Assembly: GCA_031271725.1 (NCBI GenBank) | Contig: JAISVE010000172.1 | Span: 1 to 9,406, forward strand | DNA: 9,406 nt | Source: Bacteroidales bacterium | GTDB taxonomy: Bacteria; Bacteroidota; Bacteroidia; Bacteroidales; P3 | Direction of reading: 5' to 3' | In this document: positions 3,903-9,406 of the stretch, one piece after another | Layout: every line of letters begins with the position of its first letter | Position numbering within the stretch: the stretch's first letter is position 1 | Program-made: the position numbers and the translations under genes | Notes under the pieces: model-generated | The model's input: only the letters and a program-made list of their open reading frames with translations | Database searches by the model: none | Told to the model about the DNA's origin: nothing

Positions 3903-6806
3903 ATGAAAAAACTAATTCTAACTACGGCATTAGCCCTAACAGGCTTAATTGCAATAACAGCAAATGCACAAGAAATTATCGCATCCGGTTATTGCGGTGG
4001 CGAAGGCGATGGCACAAACCTGACTTGGACATTCACAAGCGACAGCACTCTCACTATAAGCGGTAGCGGAACAATGGCAAACGCATACTATGAAGAATTT
4101 GATATTATCAGCCCTTGGTCAGAATATAAAAGCAGTATAAAAACGCTTGTGATAGGCAATGGAGTTACTACTATCGGCGATTATGCTTTTAATAATTGCA
4201 GTAATATAACAGGTACTTTAACAATTCCCAAGTCCGTTACTAAAATAGGCAGAAGCGCATTTCAGTATTGCAGCGGTTTTACGGGAGATTTAATAATTCC
4301 AAATTCCGTTACACATATAGATTTTAATGCTTTCTATAATTGTAGCGGTTTTACAGGTCATTTAACAATTCCAAATTCTGTTACAAGTCTATGGGCTCAG
4401 ACATTTATGGGCTGTAGCGGTTTTACAGGTGTAACTTTGCCCGACTCCATAACTCACATTGGAGGAGGTCTTTTTCAGGATTGCACAAATTTAACAGGCA
4501 CTCTGACAATTCCAAATTCCGTAAATCTGATAGCTGATTTTGCATTTTCCGGTTGTAATTTTACAGGCAATTTAATAATCCCGAAATCAGTTGAGACGAT
4601 AGGCAGTTTTGCTTTTGCCGGCTGTATAAATATTGACAGCGTAAAAGTGTTTTGGGAAATTCCTATTGGTCCTCCTTTTATGCCTGATGCGTCTGTTTTT
4701 GAAGGATGGGATATAATGAATACACCCTTAATGATTCCCGACGGAACATTGCAAGCGTATCAAGCCGCTCCTGTTTGGAAAGATTTTTTGCTTAACGGCA
4801 TTAATTATCCCCGCTATTGCGGTGGTGAAGGAGATGGAACAAATCTTACCTGGACTTTAATTGACAGTGTTCTTACCATTAGCGGCAAAGGAGATATGGC
4901 AAATTTTAATATCTCGACATTGCCATGGTGGTCATTCAAAGATAAATTGAAAACACTTGTAATTGGTGATTCCGTTACTCGTATCGGAGCGAATGCTTTT
5001 CTTTGGTGTAGTTTTACCGGAAATTTATCAATACCAAATTCCGTTACGGAAATAGGTGAAAGTGCATTTGCTTATTGTACCGGTTTTACAGACAGTTTAA
5101 CTATTCCGGAGTCGGTTACTTCAATTAATAGCAGCGCATTTGAGGGATGCAATTTTACAGGCAGTGCAACAATTCCAAGCACTGTTGAGTATTTAGGAAG
5201 TTTTGTTTTTAGAGATTGCAAAATGTTAACAGAAATAAATGTTGATGATAATAATCCCAACTATTCATCAAATGACGGAATACTTTATAATAAAGAAAAA
5301 GATATTTTAATGCAATGTTCTGCCGGAAAAAAAGGCGCATTAACAATTCCAAACTCTGTTATATCTATAGGCGACTATGCCTTTGCGGGCTGCAGCAGTT
5401 TAACAGGTATATTAACAATTCCCGAATCGGTTACAAAAATAGGTTTTGCTGCCTTTGAGGGTTGTAGCGGTTTTACAGGGGATTTAATAATCCCCAATTC
5501 TGTTACAAGTTTATTCAATATGGCATTTACGGAATGTAGCGGTTTTACAGGTAATTTAATAATTCCCAATTCAATTACCAAAATAAACCCTGCTGTTTTT
5601 TTGGGTTGCAGTGGCTTTACAGGCAATTTAATAATTCCCAATTCCGTTACGGAAATAGGTGGAGGTGCTTTTTGGGGATGCAGAAATTTTACAGGTAGTC
5701 TAACAATTCCCAATTCCGTTACTAAAATAGGTGAAGGTGCTTTTATGGAATGTATCGGTTTTACAGGCAGTTTAACTATTCCTAATTCTCTTATTAAAAT
5801 AGACAGAGAAGTATTTAAGGGATGTAGCGGTTTTACAGGCAATTTAACAATTCCTAATTCTGTTACTGAAATAGGTGAACATGCTTTTTTGGGTTGCAAA
5901 AATTTCACAGGCAGTTTAATAATTCCCAATTCTGTTATTAAAATAGACAGAGGAGTATTTGCGTATTGCAGCGGTTTTTCAGATGTAATAATTCCAAGTT
6001 CCGTTACTTCAATCGGGGTTCCAATGTGGTGGACTGATGATCCAAATGAATACCCATTTTCATACGACGTTTTTCAGTCTTGCAATGGTTTAACAAGTTT
6101 TTATGTAGATACAAATAATCCTAACTACAGTTCTCACAATGGCGTTTTATTCAATAAAGATCTTACAAAATTAATCTGTTATCCGCTTGCAAAAAGTGAT
6201 ACTTCTTACTCTATCCCTGATGAAACTGTTTCTATTGGTGACGGAGCATTTGCCGATGGAGAGGAAGAGAATCAAGATGAAGACAATAACATTATTGCTA
6301 AAATGATTAAAGCATCTTCTTCTACCGGCAGCAGTATGAAATCCATATCAATTCCGATTTCTGTAAGAACGATAGGAACAAAAGCATTTGCCAATCGAAA
6401 AAGTTTAACAGCTGTTTATGTGAATTGGAAAACTCCGCCGGTTATTACGGAATTTGACAGCATATTTAAGAATATTTATTTGCGAGATGTAAAATTACAT
6501 ATTCCAATGGGAACATTATCTACTTATTTAGATGCACCTGTTTGGCAAGATTTCAATTTGATAGAAAGCGAAAATGTAGCAATTGAACAACGTATGGAAA
6601 TAAATATATTGAATGTTTATCCCAACCCGACTTCGGGCGTTGTGTATATTGACGGCATTGATGCCGTTGTGGAAGTTTCCGTGTTTTCGGCAAACGGCAC
6701 TCTTGTTAAGCGCACTCACGGCAATCATGTTGATTTAAGCACCCAGCCCGCAGGGGCTTATCTGTTGCGTGTCGGCAATAAAACTGCACGGGTTGTAAAG
6801 AAGTAA
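3903..6806 (+). CDS. Secreted BspA-like leucine-rich-repeat surface protein with T9SS sorting domain
   Basis: 967 residues. A signal peptide spans residues 1-22 (MKKLILTTALALTGLIAITA, cleavage likely after ANA). A cap module CGGEGDGTNLTWT with LTISGSG occurs at Y30 and again at Y305, so the protein holds two modules. Each is followed by BspA-type LRR_5 repeats of 24 residues with the pattern CSGFTGxLxIPNSVTxIxxxAF: residues about 99-245 and about 360-720. Two NPNYSSxxGxLxNK spacer units interrupt the second block. A short acidic stretch (GEEENQDEDN) lies near residue 785. The last 67 residues (901-967) form a type-A T9SS sorting domain, opening NVYPNPTSG and ending VGNKTARVVKK. By family precedent it is exported by T9SS and anchored or released at the surface, with adhesion as the usual role of BspA relatives; the ligand is unknown. 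The ATG has an A-rich lead and no Shine-Dalgarno, as usual for the phylum. Confidence 0.94.
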   Translation: MKKLILTTALALTGLIAITANAQEIIASGYCGGEGDGTNLTWTFTSDSTLTISGSGTMANAYYEEFDIISPWSEYKSSIKTLVIGNGVTTIGDYAFNNCSNITGTLTIPKSVTKIGRSAFQYCSGFTGDLIIPNSVTHIDFNAFYNCSGFTGHLTIPNSVTSLWAQTFMGCSGFTGVTLPDSITHIGGGLFQDCTNLTGTLTIPNSVNLIADFAFSGCNFTGNLIIPKSVETIGSFAFAGCINIDSVKVFWEIPIGPPFMPDASVFEGWDIMNTPLMIPDGTLQAYQAAPVWKDFLLNGINYPRYCGGEGDGTNLTWTLIDSVLTISGKGDMANFNISTLPWWSFKDKLKTLVIGDSVTRIGANAFLWCSFTGNLSIPNSVTEIGESAFAYCTGFTDSLTIPESVTSINSSAFEGCNFTGSATIPSTVEYLGSFVFRDCKMLTEINVDDNNPNYSSNDGILYNKEKDILMQCSAGKKGALTIPNSVISIGDYAFAGCSSLTGILTIPESVTKIGFAAFEGCSGFTGDLIIPNSVTSLFNMAFTECSGFTGNLIIPNSITKINPAVFLGCSGFTGNLIIPNSVTEIGGGAFWGCRNFTGSLTIPNSVTKIGEGAFMECIGFTGSLTIPNSLIKIDREVFKGCSGFTGNLTIPNSVTEIGEHAFLGCKNFTGSLIIPNSVIKIDRGVFAYCSGFSDVIIPSSVTSIGVPMWWTDDPNEYPFSYDVFQSCNGLTSFYVDTNNPNYSSHNGVLFNKDLTKLICYPLAKSDTSYSIPDETVSIGDGAFADGEEENQDEDNNIIAKMIKASSSTGSSMKSISIPISVRTIGTKAFANRKSLTAVYVNWKTPPVITEFDSIFKNIYLRDVKLHIPMGTLSTYLDAPVWQDFNLIESENVAIEQRMEINILNVYPNPTSGVVYIDGIDAVVEVSVFSANGTLVKRTHGNHVDLSTQPAGAYLLRVGNKTARVVKK
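5391..5966 (+). repeat. Eight 72-bp tandem units within the surface-protein gene
   Basis: Units begin at the Cys codon at 5391, 5463, 5535, 5607, 5679, 5751, 5823 and 5895, with exact 72-bp spacing and no indel. Each encodes a 24-residue LRR (residues 497-688). DNA phrases such as GGTTTTACAGGCAATTTAA and AATTCCCAATTCCGTTAC recur nearly unchanged. The same period appears at 4197, 4269, 4341 and 4413 in the first module. DNA-level likeness suggests recent expansion by unequal recombination and possible copy-number variation between strains. Confidence 0.85.
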
Positions 6807-6819
6807 TTGTTAGGTGGGG

Positions 6820-6860
6820 GAGCACGAGCGAAGCGAGTACGTGTGCGCTACGTGCGGGGA
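6820..6860. other. GC-rich hairpin-prone patch after the surface-protein gene
   Basis: About 14 bp past the stop codon the base composition shifts abruptly to GC-rich sequence with short symmetric words (CACGAGCGAAGCGAG, ACGTG/CACGT-type pairs). It may fold in the 3' UTR and slow polymerase, but it lacks a T-tract. It resembles the other inserted GC-rich repeats more than the gene. Function is not clear. Confidence 0.3.
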
Positions 6861-6900
6861 AAAGTAACAGCGGTAATGCCCGAAATCACAAAATACAACA

Positions 6901-6922
6901 GGACAGACCTTTCAGTCTGCCC
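6901..6922. terminator. Weak bidirectional terminator candidate between convergent genes
   Basis: GG-a-CAGAC (6901-6908), loop CTTTCA, GTCTG-c-CC (6915-6922) make a 7-pair hairpin with one mismatch. It lies between the plus-strand surface-protein gene and the minus-strand fic gene. No T-run follows on either strand, so termination is uncertain. The right arm is part of the 43-bp repeat also found at 7896-7938. Confidence 0.3.
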
Positions 6923-6952
6923 TTAATTAACGCAGGTTAAGTAATTTCTAAA
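6910..6952 (+). repeat. 43-bp direct repeat, left copy, beside the Fic module
   Basis: Matches 7896-7938 at 39 of 43 bases with no gaps; the core TTAATTAACGCAGGT is identical. The copies are 986 bp apart in the same orientation and enclose the fic and antitoxin genes. This copy contains only about 15 bp of the inverted-repeat end that is complete on the right. Confidence 0.75.
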
Positions 6953-6973
6953 CTATCTGCCCCTGCCCGCAAA

Positions 6974-7570
6974 CTATTTTATCTGCTCAAAGATCATTGC
7001 AGATAATTTTTCTACATCACCATTTATAGTCCCTGACATATAATATTCATAAATTGCAGGATTATCAGGCGGGTTAAGATTGAGCATAAATCCTTTTTCC
7101 AAAGCAAGCACACGTAAAAATTCACGCTGTGTGCGACCGTTTCCCTCTCTAAACAGATGTAAAAAATTTACACTATCTAAAATTTCCGCAAGTTTGCGTG
7201 CCAATAACTTTTTTTGCCTATTATCTATCTGCCTGTATTCTGAAATCAAACTATCTATATACGAAAATGCAGTTTCAAAACGCTTTACAGGAAAAAACGG
7301 AGTTCCGCCTTTGCTTATCTCAACAGTTCTTACAACACCAGCCCAAGAATATACATCTTGAAATAAGTATTTATGAATATCCAACAAGGTTTTTGAACTT
7401 TTAATTTTCAGCGGTGTTTTTTGCAATTCATTTATACATTTTGCCGTTGCACCAGCCTCTATAAGTATTAAAGTTTCTTTATCAGTAACACCTGCCAAAT
7501 TCCGCAATATTCCCGTTTCGGGATCTGTATAGACATATTCAGGGTCTAAATATTGATAGCTATTGGGCAT
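6974..7570 (-). CDS. fic: Fic-domain protein adenylyltransferase (class I toxin)
   Basis: 198 residues from the ATG at 7570 (207 if the in-frame ATG at 7597 is used). I choose the shorter form because it opens MPNSYQYLDPEYVYTDPETG, which fits relatives that begin close to the YxYxDPxY phrase, and it reduces overlap with the antitoxin to 11 nt. The catalytic motif HLFREGNGRTQR is intact (H138 to R149), with the flap KGGTPFFP about 50 residues before it. Fic enzymes transfer AMP from ATP to target proteins; the His, acidic residue and Arg needed are all present, so activity is expected. There is no inhibitory (S/T)xxxE(G/N) helix inside this protein, placing it in the class regulated by a separate antitoxin, which is the gene directly upstream. 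The substrate cannot be read from sequence. Confidence 0.92.
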   Translation of the reverse strand: MPNSYQYLDPEYVYTDPETGILRNLAGVTDKETLILIEAGATAKCINELQKTPLKIKSSKTLLDIHKYLFQDVYSWAGVVRTVEISKGGTPFFPVKRFETAFSYIDSLISEYRQIDNRQKKLLARKLAEILDSVNFLHLFREGNGRTQREFLRVLALEKGFMLNLNPPDNPAIYEYYMSGTINGDVEKLSAMIFEQIK

Positions 7571-7784
7571 AAGCCGTGTTTTTGGCTGCGTAAACAAACT
7601 GTGAAAATGTTATCTCACCTGTAACATAGTCACGAATTAGGGCAATAGTATTTGCAGTGGGCAGAAAACCCTCAAACATATTTGTACCTATTGAATTTGC
7701 TGTTTGTTCAAGAGTTTGTATATCAGGAAATTTAACCCCCATTATAGATAAATTTTTCCTGTCTATTTCAATAGGTTTGTACAT
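7560..7784 (-). CDS. VbhA-like antitoxin of the Fic protein
   Basis: 74 residues. TNMFEG (34-39) fits the inhibitory motif (S/T)xxxE(G/N) that blocks the Fic active site, and the following FLPTANTIALIRDYVTGEITFSQF has the usual VbhA layout (motif, Pro-Ser/Thr-rich turn, then YVxGxIxxxxF). By family precedent E38 would contact the Fic motif Arg and displace ATP gamma-phosphate. Its stop overlaps the fic start in another frame, so the pair is cotranscribed with antitoxin first. A perfect -7 box, TACCTTTG (7797-7790), lies 5 bp before this ATG, so the true start may be Met15 (ATG at 7742). That would give a 60-residue product close to VbhA in size and a leader of about 40 nt. Identity is moderately strong, from motif plus context. 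Confidence 0.8.
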   Translation of the reverse strand: MYKPIEIDRKNLSIMGVKFPDIQTLEQTANSIGTNMFEGFLPTANTIALIRDYVTGEITFSQFVYAAKNTAYAQ

Positions 7785-7789
7785 AATTT

Positions 7790-7797
7790 CAAAGGTA
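7790..7797 (-). promoter_or_regulatory. -7 box of the antitoxin-fic operon
   Basis: On the minus strand TACCTTTG is a perfect TAnnTTTG element, just before the antitoxin. No TTG appears at the -33 distance, so the promoter is either weak, activator-dependent or a chance match. If used, transcription would begin close to 7783. Confidence 0.4.
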
Positions 7798-7895
7798 ATA
7801 AAAATTATAGACAGTATCCGATATGAAATGCATTTATTTTTGCTGCTATTTTTTACAACCTCTATTAAATTTTGTGGAGTTATTATTGTAATATT
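7798..7895. other. AT-rich spacer upstream of the antitoxin
   Basis: I see no gene or clear signal between the antitoxin promoter box and the right-hand 43-bp repeat. A plus-strand frame (7657-7947) crosses it but runs antisense to the antitoxin and reads through the repeat. Confidence 0.4.
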
Positions 7896-7938
7896 TTTCA
7901 GTCCACCTTTAATTAACGCAGGTGAAGTAATTTCTAAA
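7896..7938 (+). repeat. 43-bp direct repeat, right copy, fused to an inverted-repeat element
   Basis: 39 of 43 bases match 6910-6952. From 7924 the repeat coincides with the left terminal inverted repeat of the element at 7924-8051, so the duplicated part includes 28 bp outside that element plus its first 15 bp. Confidence 0.75.
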
Positions 7939-8051
7939 AGTAGTTAGGTACAAGGCGCACAAATGCAGGAGTGAAGGGAGCGTACTAAAGTGCGTGACCG
8001 AACCCCAAGTGAAGTGCAACGCAGTAGATGACTGCTTTTAGGAATTACTTC
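7924..8051. mobile_element. 128-bp MITE-like element with terminal inverted repeats
   Basis: The left end (7924-7951) and the reverse complement of the right end (8024-8051) agree at 23 of 28 bases; the outer 21 agree at 19, beginning GAAGTAATT. The interior is richer in GC than its surroundings and folds: GCGTAC-TAAA-GTGCGT with wobble pairs (7979-7994), and GCAGT-AGATG-ACTGC (8021-8035). It carries no gene. The right end overlaps the clpB gene by 7 bp, supplying its last Lys codon and TAA stop. Form and size suit a non-autonomous miniature element or an extragenic palindrome family. No target-site duplication is evident. Confidence 0.6.
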
Positions 8052-9406
8052 TGATAAAACACATACTTCCCGTCAAACACATCCATCCTCACAGGCTTAT
8101 CCTTATCAAGCCCGCCTGCAAGAATTTGCCGTGATAATTCGTTTATAACGTTCTTTTGAATATAACGTTTTAACGGACGTGCACCGTATTGCGGGTCATA
8201 AGCTTGCGAAGCAATATCCTTGTAAACTTCGTTTGAAATATCAAGTGTATAGCCGCTTTTAAGCATAAGCGCATCGAGCGCACGTAACTGAATTTTTACA
8301 ATGTCCATAATCTCACTTTCGGTGAGCGGCTTAAACATTATAACTTCGTCAATACGGTTTAGAAATTCAGGACGTAATGTTTGGCGGAGCAAGTTCATAA
8401 CTTCGCTCTTGCTTTTATTATATGCTTCTTCGGGATTGGAAGTGTTATCGTATGCCTCCTGTATTGTTGTAGCACCAAGATTGGAAGTCATTATAATAAT
8501 GGTGTTTTTGAAGTCCGCTACCCGCCCCTTGTTGTCGGTAAGCCTGCCGTTATCCAAAACCTGCAATAACACATTAAATACGTCCGGATGTGCCTTTTCG
8601 ATTTCATCAAGCAGCACTACGGAATAAGGTCTGCGGCGCACTGCTTCGGTAAGTTGTCCGCCTTCGTCATAACCAACGTATCCCGGAGGCGCACCGACAA
8701 GGCGCGACACGGTATGCTTTTCCTGATACTCGCTCATATCTATACGCACAATAGCACGCTCGTCATTAAAAAGATATTCGGCAAGGGCATTTGCAAGTTC
8801 TGTTTTTCCTACGCCTGTTGTGCCGAGAAAAATAAACGAGCCTATTGGTTTGCGTTCATCATTAAGACCGGCACGGGAACGCCTTATTGCATCTGCAATA
8901 GAGGTAATCGCTTCATCCTGCCCGATAACTCTTTTGTGCAATTCATCTTCGATATGCAGCAACTTTTCTCTTTCACTTTGCAACATTCTGCTTAAAGGAA
9001 TGCCTGTCCAGCGGCTGACAACATCGGCAATTTCCTCTGTACCCACTTCCTGTTTTACCATTGCGCCGTCCTGATGCAAGACTTCAAGTTTTTTCTGCAA
9101 GTCTTCAACAAGTTGTTCCGCTTCTTTTATTTTTCCATAGCGTAACTCAGCAACACGTCCGTAGTTACCTGCGCGTTCTTCACTTTGCGCCTCGAATTTG
9201 TGTTGTTCGATAAGATTTAATTGCTCTTGGATTTTTTCAACAAGTTCCTTTTCACCCTTCCACTCTTCGCGCATAGCATCGCGTTCCGAAGAAAGAGTTG
9301 CAATTTCCTGATTCAGGTCTTTGAGCTTGCCCTCATCTTTTTCACGTTTTATCGCTTCACGCTCAATTTCCAACTGTCTAATTTTACGTTCGATTTCGTC
9401 AAGTTT
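8045..9406 (-). CDS. clpB: ClpB disaggregase, C-terminal half (5' end beyond window)
   Basis: 453 codons from the window edge to TAA at 8047-8045; the frame is open at 9406 (KLDEIERKIRQLEIER). Residues 1-110 of the fragment are the coiled-coil middle domain, Glu/Lys-rich. The second AAA+ domain follows: RWTGIPLSRM, then GTTGVGKT (195-202, Walker A), pore loop GYVG (242-245), VVLLDEIEKAH (Walker B, 263-273), MTSNLG sensor 1, RPEFLNRID with the arginine finger (about 351), and GARPLKR sensor 2 (408-414). All key residues are intact. ClpB works as a hexamer in the cytoplasm, pulling polypeptides out of aggregates together with DnaK. The middle domain marks it as ClpB rather than ClpA or ClpX. 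About half of the normal 860 residues is missing only because of the window edge. The last residue and stop codon come from an inverted-repeat element. Confidence 0.97.
   Translation of the reverse strand, partial: KLDEIERKIRQLEIEREAIKREKDEGKLKDLNQEIATLSSERDAMREEWKGEKELVEKIQEQLNLIEQHKFEAQSEERAGNYGRVAELRYGKIKEAEQLVEDLQKKLEVLHQDGAMVKQEVGTEEIADVVSRWTGIPLSRMLQSEREKLLHIEDELHKRVIGQDEAITSIADAIRRSRAGLNDERKPIGSFIFLGTTGVGKTELANALAEYLFNDERAIVRIDMSEYQEKHTVSRLVGAPPGYVGYDEGGQLTEAVRRRPYSVVLLDEIEKAHPDVFNVLLQVLDNGRLTDNKGRVADFKNTIIIMTSNLGATTIQEAYDNTSNPEEAYNKSKSEVMNLLRQTLRPEFLNRIDEVIMFKPLTESEIMDIVKIQLRALDALMLKSGYTLDISNEVYKDIASQAYDPQYGARPLKRYIQKNVINELSRQILAGGLDKDKPVRMDVFDGKYVFYQK

Noticed and set aside
3842..4066. 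Plus-strand 74-codon frame at the start of the surface-protein gene
   Set aside because: Overlaps the signal-peptide region in another frame and has a low-complexity, basic composition.
5375..5929. 184-codon minus-strand open frame with GIVKLPVKPL-type repeats
   Set aside because: It is the antisense of the 72-bp LRR repeats. A stop-free reverse frame in one unit is copied in every unit because 72 is divisible by three. It has no start signals, and the plus-strand protein is convincing.
4197..5980. Considered whether the regular 72-bp repeats are a CRISPR-like array
   Set aside because: There are no unique spacers: the whole period is coding LRR sequence within one long frame.
7657..7947. 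Plus-strand 96-codon frame antisense to the antitoxin
   Set aside because: It reads the antitoxin backwards and then the repeat element; no promoter or family support.
8301..9074. Several plus-strand frames antisense to clpB
   Set aside because: clpB motifs on the minus strand are complete and continuous; these are shadows.

Overview
The window comes from an AT-rich genome of the phylum Bacteroidota. Four things point there: a surface protein with a type IX secretion (T9SS) sorting tail, a BlaI/M56 regulator pair, several promoters with the Bacteroidota -7 box TAnnTTTG (one with a well-spaced -33 TTG), and A-rich start regions without Shine-Dalgarno motifs. The exact taxon cannot be read from the sequence. 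The large number of small structured repeats suggests a genome seeded with short non-autonomous elements.

Layout from left to right. 1-977 (minus): 3' truncated M56 (BlaR1-like) membrane metallopeptidase, open in one frame to the window edge. It is translationally coupled (ATGA overlap) to a BlaI/MecI-type repressor (974-1369, minus). The repressor promoter lies under two near-identical dyads set exactly 20 bp apart, which look like autoregulatory operators. 1394-1855: a busy intergenic region with a GC-rich structured repeat, two 32-bp tandem palindromes, a plus-strand promoter box and a duplicated start region. 1856-2995 (plus): a complete DUF4143 ATPase with a degenerate-nuclease-like C-terminus. 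3093-3332 (minus): a decayed remnant of a RhuM-type protein, lacking its DNA-binding segment and C-terminus. It abuts a second copy of the GC-rich repeat.

3333-3902: a long gene-free stretch with a good promoter (3558-3586), then a 122-nt rod-like inverted repeat and an intrinsic terminator (3811-3841). All of this lies upstream of a 967-residue secreted BspA-like leucine-rich-repeat protein (3903-6806). This is either a small RNA gene or a conditional terminator controlling the surface protein. An 8-bp pairing that competes with the terminator is visible. The surface gene holds eight consecutive 72-bp repeat units.

6807-8051: a class-I Fic adenylyltransferase with a VbhA-like antitoxin (minus strand, overlapping genes). 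A 39/43-identical direct repeat flanks the pair. The right-hand repeat runs into a 128-bp element with terminal inverted repeats, and the far end of that element supplies the last codon and stop codon of clpB. 8045-9406 (minus): the C-terminal half of the disaggregase ClpB, with its N-terminal part beyond the window.

No single large novel system is evident. The most interesting content is regulatory and mobile-DNA structure: the leader/terminator of the surface protein, the tandem operators, the repeat-flanked Fic module and the repeat at the clpB stop codon.
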